This document shows positions 16,856-24,965 of a stretch of DNA of 64,000 bases, piece after piece; positions within the stretch are counted from its first letter, which is position 1; every line of letters starts with the position of its first letter. The notes beneath the pieces were generated by a model. It was not told the origin of the DNA. It made no database searches and was given only the letters and a program-made list of their open reading frames with translations. The DNA comes from JBKBKC01 sp046294265. Its GTDB lineage: Bacteria; Pseudomonadota; Alphaproteobacteria; Rhodobacterales; Rhodobacteraceae. Made by a program: the position numbers and the translations under genes. Where the stretch lies: contig JBKBKC010000002.1 in the NCBI GenBank assembly GCA_046294265.1, forward strand, positions 186,001 to 250,000, given 5' to 3'.

Positions 16856-17713
16856 CTACCCGATCCGTTCGCGCATATTTCGCAGATGGCCGGGCACCTC
16901 GCGCGCACCCAGCGTCGCCTCGCGCACCAGACCGTCGAAATGCTGGGCGATCCGGTCCACCCGCGCGCGGTCGCGGAAGGCGAAATAGTAGCGGCCGAGG
17001 TAGATCACGGCGAGAAGCGGCCCGAACACCGTCACGGGGGCCGAGAACACCCGCCGCGCATCGAACAGGTAAAGCCGCAGCGCGGGATAGAGCGTCTCGG
17101 CAATCTCGATCAGCCGGTCAAGCTGGTCGCGGCGGATTTCGGCGGGCAGGCCGTCGTAATAGCCTGTCCCGCTTGCAAACGCCGCCAGTTCGTGCAGCGG
17201 CAGCGCGATCTCATAGTCGCTGCGGGCCTCGCGCATCCAGGCCTGCCGGTCCTCGGAGGCGCCGATGGCCTGTTCCGCCGAGCGGCCCAGCTGCATCTCA
17301 TATTCCCAGACCAGCATCGCGCGGGTCTTGAGCATGTCGGGCAGCGTCGCGGGCACATGGCGGATCTTGTAGCCCGCCGCCTCGCGGTGCCAGCCAAAGA
17401 TCGTCTCGTCGATCAGCGCGCGCGGGGCCTCGGCCACCGAGAGCGAGGCGGCGAGGATGTCGGCAAGCGGTTCGGGACGCTCGCTGAGGCCCAGGAGCCA
17501 GTCCGCCGAAATTCCCAGCGCCTGCGCCGAAGCGGCCGCCAGATCGGCGTTCGGCATCCGCTTGCCGGGGGCCAGAAGCTGCGAGATGGTGGACCTGTCC
17601 ACCCCGCAGGCCCGCGCCAGCGCCGATTGCGACAGGCCCCGCGCGGCCATCGCCTCGGCCAGCCGGGTGCGGAATAGAACCGCCCGGTCGCGTTTGTCGT
17701 CTATCGCCGACAT
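16856..17713 (-). CDS. XRE-family transcriptional regulator
   Basis: The 285-residue protein has a Cro/C1-type helix-turn-helix at about residues 18-72 (GLSQSALARACGVDRSTISQ), with a long C-terminal domain of unknown type containing Tyr- and Arg-rich helices. It starts at ATG 17713. Its promoter region is shared with the divergent fatty acid desaturase gene (108 bp), so control of that gene and of itself is plausible but inferred. Confidence 0.85.
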   Translation of the reverse strand: MSAIDDKRDRAVLFRTRLAEAMAARGLSQSALARACGVDRSTISQLLAPGKRMPNADLAAASAQALGISADWLLGLSERPEPLADILAASLSVAEAPRALIDETIFGWHREAAGYKIRHVPATLPDMLKTRAMLVWEYEMQLGRSAEQAIGASEDRQAWMREARSDYEIALPLHELAAFASGTGYYDGLPAEIRRDQLDRLIEIAETLYPALRLYLFDARRVFSAPVTVFGPLLAVIYLGRYYFAFRDRARVDRIAQHFDGLVREATLGAREVPGHLRNMRERIG

Positions 17714-17821
17714 CTGCTGACAATCCTCACTATGGGTGACTGAATGTTGCGTATCTTCCGAATTCCAGGCATTGGTGGCAAGTGCTATCGTGCTGGAAAA
17801 TAATCATGTGGAGACAACATA

Positions 17822-18811
17822 TTGCGCGAAACGCAGAGCATCGAGTGGCCGACGATCCTTGTGCTGGCGGCGACATGGGCGCTGTGGGCTGCAGGCATCA
17901 CCCTGCTTTGGGACCTGTCGCCGCCCCTGGCCATCGCCGTCACCGGCATTGCCATCGCACAGTATTCCTCGTTGCAGCATGAGGCGCTGCACGGCCACCC
18001 GTTCCGCGATCCGCGTCTGAACGAGGCGCTGATGACACCCGCCCTGACCCTATCGGTGCCCTACGGACGATTTCGTGACACGCATCTTGCGCACCACCAC
18101 GATCCGGTCCTGACCGATCCCTATGACGACCCGGAGTCGAACTATCTGGACCCGGCCGCATGGGCGCGCCTCCCGCGCGTCGTGCGCGCGGTGCTGCGGG
18201 TCAACAACACGCTTTTGGGCCGGATCGTGCTGGGGCCGGTGATCGGGACCACGGTGTGGCTGCTGGGCGAGGCGCGGGGGGTGCTGGCGGGTAACCCTGG
18301 CCTGCGGCGCGATTGGGGTCGGCACCTGATCGGACTGGGGGTGGTGGTGGCCTGCCTCTGGGTCGCGGCGATGCCGTGGTGGGGGTATTTGCTGGCGGTC
18401 TGGGTGGGGCATGGCTTGTTGAAGATTCGCACGTTCCTGGAACATCGCGCCCATGACCTTGCCCGGGCCCGCACCGTGATCATCGAGGATCGCGGGCCGC
18501 TCGCGCTGCTGTTCCTGAACAACAACCTGCATGTCGTGCATCACATGCATCCGGCGGTGCCATGGTATCGGCTGCCAGCACTTTATGCAGGTGCGCGCGA
18601 CCACTACCTGCGGCGCAACCAAGGTTATGCCTACCGGTCCTATGCCGATGTGTTCCAGTCCTACTTCCTGCGCGCAAAGGACCCTGTGCCGCATCCGCTG
18701 TGGACAGCGGACGGCCGTCCGGTGGCAGGTTCAGACGATACGGCGGAAGGTGGGTCGGTCGGTGCGGTTGTCGAAGAACGGCACGCCCTCGCCCCCTTGC
18801 CCGCGCAGTAG
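17822..18811 (+). CDS. Fatty acid desaturase family protein
   Basis: The 329-residue membrane di-iron enzyme carries the three His boxes of the family: HEALH (about residue 54), HLAHHH (about 87) and HVVHH (about 240). Four or more hydrophobic segments anchor it. The likely start is TTG at 17822, preceded by GTGGAGA; no ATG or GTG fits better. The last 27 codons overlap the end of the convergent Nudix gene by 81 bp. The divergent XRE regulator may control it. The exact acyl or carotenoid-like substrate is unknown. Confidence 0.85.
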   Translation: MRETQSIEWPTILVLAATWALWAAGITLLWDLSPPLAIAVTGIAIAQYSSLQHEALHGHPFRDPRLNEALMTPALTLSVPYGRFRDTHLAHHHDPVLTDPYDDPESNYLDPAAWARLPRVVRAVLRVNNTLLGRIVLGPVIGTTVWLLGEARGVLAGNPGLRRDWGRHLIGLGVVVACLWVAAMPWWGYLLAVWVGHGLLKIRTFLEHRAHDLARARTVIIEDRGPLALLFLNNNLHVVHHMHPAVPWYRLPALYAGARDHYLRRNQGYAYRSYADVFQSYFLRAKDPVPHPLWTADGRPVAGSDDTAEGGSVGAVVEERHALAPLPAQ

Positions 18812-19342
18812 CGCGCCCACCTCGGCCAGCACTACCTCGGTGATGAAGGGCAGGTCTAGCGCCCGAGCGCGGTCCAGTCCGATCCAGTGAAGATGCGACA
18901 GCTCGTCCGAGGCTTCGGAAAAATCGTCGGGGTTGCCCGCGATCGCCGTCGCCGGGGCGAGAAGAAACCGCGCATCGAAGCGGCGGCTGCGGCCGGGCGG
19001 TGTGATCGCGCGAAAGACAAAGCGCAGAGATGGCGCGCCACTGTCCGACACCCGAAGCGAAAAGCCCGTCTCTTCCAGCAGTTCGCGCGCGGCGGCGCAA
19101 GCCAGCGCGTCGGGGGGCGGACCGCCGGACGCCTCCAGCCCAAGCCGCCTGCGGCAGGGTTCGGCCAGCGGCAAGGGCGGGGTCGCCAGATGGTCGTCAG
19201 GATCGACAGCACCGCCCGGAAACACGAATTTCGACGCCATGAACGCCGCCCCTGCTCCCCGCTGGCCCATCAGCACCTCGGGCGACCCGGGCGATCCGCG
19301 CCACAGGATCACCGTGGCGGCGGGGCGGACCTCAGTCGTCAT
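18731..19342 (-). CDS. Nudix hydrolase
   Basis: The 203-residue protein shows a Nudix box with a long insertion: FVFPGGAVD, then about 45 residues, then AARELLEETGF. This extended form resembles NUDT7/NUDT19-type hydrolases, which act on CoA or related diphosphates; specificity here is inferred only. ATG 19342 overlaps the end of the DUF983 gene by 11 bp, so they are probably co-transcribed. The 3' end overlaps the convergent desaturase gene by 81 bp. Confidence 0.88.
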   Translation of the reverse strand: MTTEVRPAATVILWRGSPGSPEVLMGQRGAGAAFMASKFVFPGGAVDPDDHLATPPLPLAEPCRRRLGLEASGGPPPDALACAAARELLEETGFSLRVSDSGAPSLRFVFRAITPPGRSRRFDARFLLAPATAIAGNPDDFSEASDELSHLHWIGLDRARALDLPFITEVVLAEVGALLRGQGGEGVPFFDNRTDRPTFRRIV

Positions 19343-19730
19343 GGCCGCCGAAACCATGCATCCGCTTGGCCCATTGCAGGCCGATCAGCGCCCCCTTCAG
19401 CCGTGGCAAAAGATACAGTGAAAGCGCCACCGTCCCCACCGTGAATACCGAGGCCAGCACGAGGGGATCGGGCCGCCAGGTGGTGAACACGACCAAAAGA
19501 AGCGGTGCCATGACATGCCCCACGACAAGGATGGTGAGATAGGCGGGCCCGTCATCGGCGCGGTGGTGGTGCAGGTCCTCGCCACAGGCGGGGCAGGTGT
19601 CACGCACCTTCAGATAGCCGCGCAGGATCGGGCCCGCGCCGCAGGCCGGGCAACGCCCGCGCCAGCCGCGCATGATCGCCTGGCCGCTGGGCCGTTCCGC
19701 GTCGGGCAGGGCGGTGGAAAGACTGGGCAT
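19332..19730 (-). CDS. DUF983 membrane protein
   Basis: The 132-residue protein has an N-terminal zinc-ribbon-like pair, CPACG and CPACGEDLHHH (about residues 28-52), and two transmembrane helices (about 65-105), followed by LQWAKRMHGF. This is the DUF983 family, of unknown role, common in alphaproteobacteria. I chose ATG 19730. It overlaps the Nudix gene. Confidence 0.85.
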   Translation of the reverse strand: MPSLSTALPDAERPSGQAIMRGWRGRCPACGAGPILRGYLKVRDTCPACGEDLHHHRADDGPAYLTILVVGHVMAPLLLVVFTTWRPDPLVLASVFTVGTVALSLYLLPRLKGALIGLQWAKRMHGFGGHDD

Positions 19731-19936
19731 CTGTTTTGGGTCCCGGAACAAGTCCGCTTCTCGGCGGCGAGGCTCCTTCCTTAGCGCCACCGGTCGCCGA
19801 TGTTGAGGGGTCAGAAGGTCATTGCGTCCCGATGTCGCAAAATCCGCCCTTCGGTGCGACGGAACCTGCGGCCTGCGGCGTAGAACCTGCGTGAAGACCG
19901 CGGACAACCGCCGCGGACCCCATGCAGGAGAATGAC

Positions 19937-20464
19937 ATGACCAACACCCGCATCCTCGGCCTTTCGGCACTGGTGGCCGCCATGGCCACTGTCGGTTTCG
20001 CGCAGATGCCCTCCGATGGCCCCCGTGGCCACGGCAGCTTAGCGATGCCCGCCTTCGAGGCGCTGGACACCGATGGCGACGGCCGCATCACCCGTGAGGA
20101 GATGCAGGCGCAGCGCGCGGCCCGGGTCGCGGCGCTGGACGCCGACGGCGATGGCAAGATCACGCTTGAGGAACTCAAGGCCCATCACATGCGCCAGGCT
20201 GAGGACCGCGCCGAACGCATGGCGCGGCGGATGATCGAGTCGATGGACAGTGACGGCGACGGCGCGCTGAGCGCCGCCGAACTTGCCGCCGGGCCCGCCC
20301 CGATGATGGCCATGTTCGACCGGATCGATACAGACGGCGACGGAGCCATTTCGAAGGACGAGGCCGAGGCGATGCGCAACCGCATGGCCGACCGCATGGA
20401 GCGGCGCGGCAAGTCGGATGAGCATCGCGGGCATGGCGCGCGCGACATGAAACACGGGAACTAA
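19937..20464 (+). CDS. Periplasmic EF-hand calcium-binding protein
   Basis: The 175-residue protein has a signal peptide and four EF-hand loops: DTDGDGRITREE, DADGDGKITLEE, DSDGDGALSAAE and DTDGDGAISKDE. Each keeps Asp at positions 1, 3 and 5 and an acidic residue at 12, so calcium binding is likely. The start at ATG 19937 is chosen because AGGAGA precedes it; an ATG five codons upstream overlaps that site. The C-terminal tail is rich in His, Arg and Met. It stands just upstream of an ECF sigma factor, with a hairpin between. Confidence 0.85.
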   Translation: MTNTRILGLSALVAAMATVGFAQMPSDGPRGHGSLAMPAFEALDTDGDGRITREEMQAQRAARVAALDADGDGKITLEELKAHHMRQAEDRAERMARRMIESMDSDGDGALSAAELAAGPAPMMAMFDRIDTDGDGAISKDEAEAMRNRMADRMERRGKSDEHRGHGARDMKHGN

Positions 20465-20474
20465 GGCGGCGGGC

Positions 20475-20503
20475 GGCCCTTCGCGGAGCGATCCGCGAGG
20501 GCC
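20475..20503 (+). terminator. GC-rich hairpin after the EF-hand gene
   Basis: Arms GGCCCTTCGCGGA and TCCGCGAGGGCC pair with one bulged T around a GCGA loop. It lies 10 bp after the stop codon. No T-tract follows, so it may weaken read-through into the sigma gene rather than end transcription fully. Confidence 0.5.
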
Positions 20504-20548
20504 GGCCGCGGGTTGCGGTGAATATGGGAAGCGGTACAGTCCGACGAC

Positions 20549-21160
20549 ATGAGATTGGCCCAGCAGAGGACCCTGCCCCCAGGCGAGGCAGAGGCGGACG
20601 CCGCGCTGTTGGCGCGCTACGCGCTGGGCGATGCCGGCGCGGCGCGCCAGCTTGCGGCGCGCCACCTGCCGCGGCTTTTGTCCTTTGCCGGGCGGATGCT
20701 GCAGGGCGATGGGTCCGAGGCCGAGGATGTGGCGCAGGAGGCGATGTTGCGGCTGTGGCGCGTCGCGCCCGACTGGCGGCCGGGTGAGGCGCAGGTCTCC
20801 ACCTGGCTTTACCGCGTCGCCGCGAACCTGTGCACCGATCGGTTGCGGCGGCGCGGACGTCGCGGCCATGTCACGCTGGACGATGCCCCGGAGGCCGAGG
20901 ATGGCGCGCCGGGGGCAGAGGCGCGGCTGATGGCGGGCGACCGGATGACCGCGCTGCAGGTGGCGCTGGACGCGCTGCCGGAACGGCAGCGGCAGGCGGT
21001 CGTCCTGCGCCACATCGAGGGGTTGTCGAACCCCGAGATCGCGGCCGTGATGGACACAGGCGTTGAGGCTGTGGAAAGTCTGACGGCGCGGGGACGGCGG
21101 GCGCTGTCGGCCCTGCTGGAAGGGCGGCGGGCCGAACTGGGATACGAGGACGGGGGCTGA
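20549..21160 (+). CDS. ECF-type RNA polymerase sigma factor
   Basis: The 203-residue protein contains region 2 (about residues 35-105, with AEDVAQEAMLRLWR and the promoter-melting segment STWLYRVAANLCTDRLRR) and region 4 (about 140-190, with LPERQRQAVVLRHIEGLSNPEIA). It therefore directs polymerase to a small stress regulon. The two genes that follow encode single-span membrane proteins and could be its anti-sigma and sensor partners. Confidence 0.93.
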   Translation: MRLAQQRTLPPGEAEADAALLARYALGDAGAARQLAARHLPRLLSFAGRMLQGDGSEAEDVAQEAMLRLWRVAPDWRPGEAQVSTWLYRVAANLCTDRLRRRGRRGHVTLDDAPEAEDGAPGAEARLMAGDRMTALQVALDALPERQRQAVVLRHIEGLSNPEIAAVMDTGVEAVESLTARGRRALSALLEGRRAELGYEDGG

Positions 21161-21164
21161 TGTG

Positions 21165-21596
21165 ATGGGATCGGAAAGGGACATCGACGGGAGCGGGGAT
21201 GCGGCGCTGGACGACCTGTTCGCCCGGGCACGCGCGGCGCGGCCGGTGGTGCCCGATGACCTGATGGCGCGAGTCATGGCGGATGCCGCGGCGGTGCCGC
21301 AGGCAGCGGATGCTACGGCCGGCTGGCCGCCGCAGGCACGCCCGGCGCGGTTCCGATCCCTCGGTGGTCTGCGGTCCGTGTTGCGGGCGTTGGCGGAGGT
21401 GTTTGGCGGGGCAGGCGCGCTTGCGGGCGTGGCGACGGCGGGTCTGGCGGGCATCTGGATCGGCCTTGCGTCACCTTCGCCGCTGGCAGCACTGGCGCCC
21501 GGCCTGTTGCCCGGTCTGCTGGGCGACGAGGCTGCGATGGACCTTGACCTGTTCCCCGATGTGGCCGGGTTCCTCGATCACGCGATCGAAGGCTAG
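21165..21596 (+). CDS. Putative anti-sigma-like single-span membrane protein
   Basis: The 143-residue protein begins at ATG 21165, or GTG 21162, directly after the sigma stop. An acidic cytoplasmic N-terminal half (about residues 1-55) precedes one transmembrane span (about 78-105, LAGVATAGLAGIWIGLA) and a short tail. The position and topology suggest an anti-sigma factor, but it has no zinc-binding HxxxCxxC motif. The function is inferred from context only. Confidence 0.65.
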   Translation: MGSERDIDGSGDAALDDLFARARAARPVVPDDLMARVMADAAAVPQAADATAGWPPQARPARFRSLGGLRSVLRALAEVFGGAGALAGVATAGLAGIWIGLASPSPLAALAPGLLPGLLGDEAAMDLDLFPDVAGFLDHAIEG

Positions 21597-21605
21597 GAGG
21601 CGAAG

Positions 21606-22124
21606 ATGACGGATCCCACGAGCACGACCAGCCCCGCGCCCGCTGCGCGTCCTCCGGGGCGGTGGTTGCGCGTGGCGCTTGCGGTGTCGCTGGCATTGAA
21701 CCTCGCGGTGGCAGGGGTGCTGTTGGGGGCATGGCTGCGCAAGGAGGCGCCGCGCGCGGTTGCAGTGCGCGACCTCGGCTTCGGCCCCTATGCCGCCGCC
21801 CTGACCGACGCCGACCGCACGGCTCTGCGGCGTGCCCTGATCGCGCGGGCGCCGGACCTGCGCGGGGCGCGCGCCGCGATGCGGGACGACATGGCGGAGG
21901 TGGCGGCGGCCCTGCGGGCCGAGCCCTTCGACGCCGGGGCGCTACGCATGGCAATGGATCGAGGGGCCGCGAGGACGACCGAGTTCATCGCCCTTGGCCG
22001 CACGCTTCTGGTCAACCACATCCAGTCGATGACGCCGGAGTCGCGCCTGGCTTTTGCAGAGCGGCTTGAACGTGGCGGGCGGGGAATGCCGAGGGAACGG
22101 CCCCGGCCCGACACGCGACCCTAA
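21606..22124 (+). CDS. Periplasmic heavy-metal sensor (CpxP/Spy-like) protein
   Basis: The 172-residue protein has an N-terminal membrane anchor (about residues 22-44) and a helical periplasmic domain with paired features LTDADRTALRRALIARAPDLRGARAAM and MTPESRLAFAERLER. This is the layout of the CpxP/Spy/CnrX-like fold. It follows the sigma and putative anti-sigma genes with short gaps, so it may sense the stress or protect the anti-sigma; this is inferred. Confidence 0.75.
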   Translation: MTDPTSTTSPAPAARPPGRWLRVALAVSLALNLAVAGVLLGAWLRKEAPRAVAVRDLGFGPYAAALTDADRTALRRALIARAPDLRGARAAMRDDMAEVAAALRAEPFDAGALRMAMDRGAARTTEFIALGRTLLVNHIQSMTPESRLAFAERLERGGRGMPRERPRPDTRP

Positions 22125-22310
22125 GCGGCCTCGCCCCTTATGGCTCTGCCGGTTCCGGTCCGCCGGGTCCGAGGCACCAAGAGGCCCCCGCACTCCGGCC
22201 CATGCTCCAGGCCCCCTGCGCCGCCCCGTGCCCCCCTGGCACCACCCGCCCCTGCCCTTGCCCAGTTCCTACCCCGGATCAAGGCGACGCGCCGGTTGCC
22301 CGCGGCCGGG

Positions 22311-23702
22311 TCATGCTGCGGGGCGGTTCACTGTCACCTGATTGCGGCCTGCCGATTTCGCGGTCCGCAGTGCCTGGTCCGCGCGGTCGAGGAGCGCCGC
22401 CAGAAAGTCAGGGCGCATCGCCTGTGCCGCATCGCCGCTGGCAAGCCCGATCGAGGCCGTGACACGCAGGCGCTGGCCCTGCGGCAACGCAATGCCACCT
22501 TCCTGCACCGCGGCGCACAGTCCCTCGGCCAGTGCGCAGGCCTCGGGCAGGGCGGTGTCGGGAAGGGCGACCAGGAACTCCTCGCCGCCGATGCGGGCCA
22601 GCAGGTCGCCGGGCCGCAGGCTTGCGCCAAGCCGCCGCGCCACCTCCACCAGCACGGCATCTCCGGCAGCATGTCCCCAGTCGTCATTGACGCGCTTGAA
22701 CCGGTCCAGATCAAGGATCATCACCGACATCACCCCGCCGGTGTCGCGCAGCGCCGCGGCCATCGCCGCAAGCCCGCTGAGCGCATAGCGGCGGTTGTGC
22801 AGGCCGGTCAGCGGATCGGTGACCGCCAGTCGCAGACCGTCGCGCACCGAGGCGCGCAGCCGGTCCCCCGCGCGCTTGCGCGCCATCACCCGCGACAAGC
22901 GCAGCGCGACCTCGCGCGGGTCGGCTGCCGCGTCGATCACGTCGCTGGCCCCCAGATCAAAGGCCATCGGGTCCTGCGCGGCCCCCGACCCCTCGCGCAG
23001 CAGGCAAAAGGCTGCGTGCCGGGCCGATCCCCGGCTGAGAAGTTCCGCCACCAGACGCAGCCCGCCGCCCGCCGTGTCGAGGTCGCTGGCGATCACAAAG
23101 ACATCGGGCGCCGCGCGCCCGGCACCCAGCCCGCCATCGGCCAGCGCATCGGAAGCTGTCAGCGTCGTGACCTGATCGGGCAGAAGCGCCGACAACTCGC
23201 GCCGCAGATGCAGCGCGGCCTCCATGCTCCGCATCACCAGCGTCACGCGGCCCGGCGGCGCAAAGCCCTGCGGTGCCTCGGCAAACCCCAGCGACTGCAC
23301 AGGGGCGGCGTTGGCCCCCAGATCGGCCAGTGCCGCGCGATGCCGCAACAGGTTGCGCAAACGCGCCAGCAGCACACCCTCGCCCGGTTGGGTCAGCACG
23401 TCATCCGCCCCGGCGGCGAGCATCGCCAGAAGCGTCGGCTGGTCGGGCGCCGAAGCGATGCCGACCACCGGCGTGTCGGCAAGGGCGGGGATCGCGCGCA
23501 GCCGCCGCACCAAGTCTGCCGCAGCCGGGTCGTCCCGTTCCAGAAGCAGCAGGATCGCATGATGGCCACCGATGGCAGCCTGTCGCAGGGCCGTCGAGGC
23601 GTCGGGGGCGGTGGCAACCTCATAACAGGCGGTCCCCAGCCTCCCCTTCAGCACGATCCGCGCCGAAGCCGTTCCGCCGATCATCAGAACCCTGCCGACC
23701 AT
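22311..23702 (-). CDS. PleD-like diguanylate cyclase with degenerate receiver domains
   Basis: The 463-residue protein has the PleD order REC-REC-GGDEF. The start is ATG 23702 (MVGRVLMIGG). In the first receiver (about residues 1-120) the usual acidic pair is GG, the phosphoacceptor position reads ILLLLERDD with no Asp at the strand end, and the conserved Lys is Gln (LTQP). The second receiver (about 150-275) is also atypical. The GGDEF domain (about 295-460) looks active: GGEEF preceded five residues earlier by an RPGD inhibitory I-site. It makes c-di-GMP. Activation by phosphorylation of the first receiver seems impossible. It is divergent from the DUF3572 gene. Confidence 0.85.
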   Translation of the reverse strand: MVGRVLMIGGTASARIVLKGRLGTACYEVATAPDASTALRQAAIGGHHAILLLLERDDPAAADLVRRLRAIPALADTPVVGIASAPDQPTLLAMLAAGADDVLTQPGEGVLLARLRNLLRHRAALADLGANAAPVQSLGFAEAPQGFAPPGRVTLVMRSMEAALHLRRELSALLPDQVTTLTASDALADGGLGAGRAAPDVFVIASDLDTAGGGLRLVAELLSRGSARHAAFCLLREGSGAAQDPMAFDLGASDVIDAAADPREVALRLSRVMARKRAGDRLRASVRDGLRLAVTDPLTGLHNRRYALSGLAAMAAALRDTGGVMSVMILDLDRFKRVNDDWGHAAGDAVLVEVARRLGASLRPGDLLARIGGEEFLVALPDTALPEACALAEGLCAAVQEGGIALPQGQRLRVTASIGLASGDAAQAMRPDFLAALLDRADQALRTAKSAGRNQVTVNRPAA

Positions 23703-23836
23703 GGTATTCCAACTCGCATTCTTGCATCTCCACTTGTGCGGCGGATTGGTTAAGAAAGTCTTTCCGACTTGTGGCGAGCTTGCGCACGAGGCTGTGTGGA
23801 TGCGGCCCGGCAGGGGCAAATCTAGGGAAAAACGCA

Positions 23837-24118
23837 ATGAACAGGCAAGAAACCGCTGAAACCTTGGCCCTGCAGGTGCTGGCCTGGCTGGTCGGCCAGC
23901 CCGACACCCTCGGGGCCTTCCTGACCCTCACCGGCGCCTCGGCGGCCGATCTTGCGTGCGGGGCGCGCGATCCGGCGTTCCTGGGCGCGGTGATGGATTT
24001 CGTGCTGGCCGAGGATGAACGGGTGATCGACTGCGCCGCCGCGCTGGACTGCCCGCCCATGCGCATTGCCGAGGCGCGGGCGGGCCTGCCGGGGGGCGAC
24101 CTGCCGCACTGGACCTGA
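23837..24118 (+). CDS. DUF3572 family protein
   Basis: The 93-residue soluble protein starts at ATG 23837 (MNRQETAETLALQVLAWL) and is a typical DUF3572 member. The family is restricted mainly to alphaproteobacteria and is often encoded next to pleD, as here (divergent). No catalytic motif is visible, and its role is unknown. Confidence 0.85.
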   Translation: MNRQETAETLALQVLAWLVGQPDTLGAFLTLTGASAADLACGARDPAFLGAVMDFVLAEDERVIDCAAALDCPPMRIAEARAGLPGGDLPHWT

Positions 24119-24184
24119 CCCCGCAGCCGCGATTGCCAAGCCGCGCCGCGGCGGCCATGGTGCGCGGGGCAGCGGAGAGGCGGC

Positions 24185-24880
24185 ATGATCGAGGGAATCG
24201 TCTTTGACAAGGACGGCACGCTGTTTGATTTCCGCAAAAGCTGGGGCGGGTGGGCGACCGCCCTCCTGCGCGACCTCGCCCCGCAAGAGGACGAGCCTGC
24301 GGCGCTTGGCCGCGCCATTGGTTTCGATCCCCGAACCGGCGTTTTCGACCCTTCAAGCCCGGTGATCGCCGCAACCGCGCAGGAGATTGCCGAGGCGCTG
24401 GCCCCGCATCTGCCGGGCATGTCAGTGGCATCGTTGGTCGCGCGCATGAACGTGCTGGCCGAGGGCGCGCCGATGTCCCCGACTGTGCCGCTACATCCCG
24501 TCCTGTCGGGCCTGCGCGCGCGCGGCTTGCGGATCGGCCTTGCCACCAACGACACAGAGGCCCCGGCCCGCGCGCATCTGGCGGCGCATGGGATCACCGA
24601 CCTGTTCGACTTCATCGCCGGATGTGACAGCGGACACGGCGCGAAGCCCGGGCCGGGCCAGCTTCTGGCCTTCTCGTCAGCCTTTGGACTTGCCCCGGCG
24701 CGGGTGCTCATGGTGGGCGACAGCCGCCATGACCTGATCGCGGGACGCGCGGCGGGGATGCGCCCGGTGGCGGTGCTGACCGGGATCGCCGCGGCAGAGG
24801 AACTGGCCCCGCTGGCCGAGGTGGTGCTGCCCGATATCGGGGCGCTTTCGGGCTGGCTGGACGGACAGATCCTGGGCTGA
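24185..24880 (+). CDS. HAD-family phosphatase (phosphoglycolate phosphatase-like)
   Basis: The 231-residue protein shows the HAD motifs in order: FDKDGTLFD (nucleophile and acid/base Asp, residues about 7-15), LATNDT (motif II), KPGP (motif III Lys) and MVGDSRHDL (motif IV). A helical cap lies between motifs I and II. It hydrolyses a small phosphate ester; the substrate is not predictable. ATG 24185 follows GAGAGGCGGC. Confidence 0.88.
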   Translation: MIEGIVFDKDGTLFDFRKSWGGWATALLRDLAPQEDEPAALGRAIGFDPRTGVFDPSSPVIAATAQEIAEALAPHLPGMSVASLVARMNVLAEGAPMSPTVPLHPVLSGLRARGLRIGLATNDTEAPARAHLAAHGITDLFDFIAGCDSGHGAKPGPGQLLAFSSAFGLAPARVLMVGDSRHDLIAGRAAGMRPVAVLTGIAAAEELAPLAEVVLPDIGALSGWLDGQILG

Positions 24881-24965
24881 AAACGACCGATACCTGTCGG
24901 AAACCTTGCGGGCATGGCCTGCGTGTTGGGCCATCTTTCTGCGTATAGAACCCCGGAGGCCCGGA

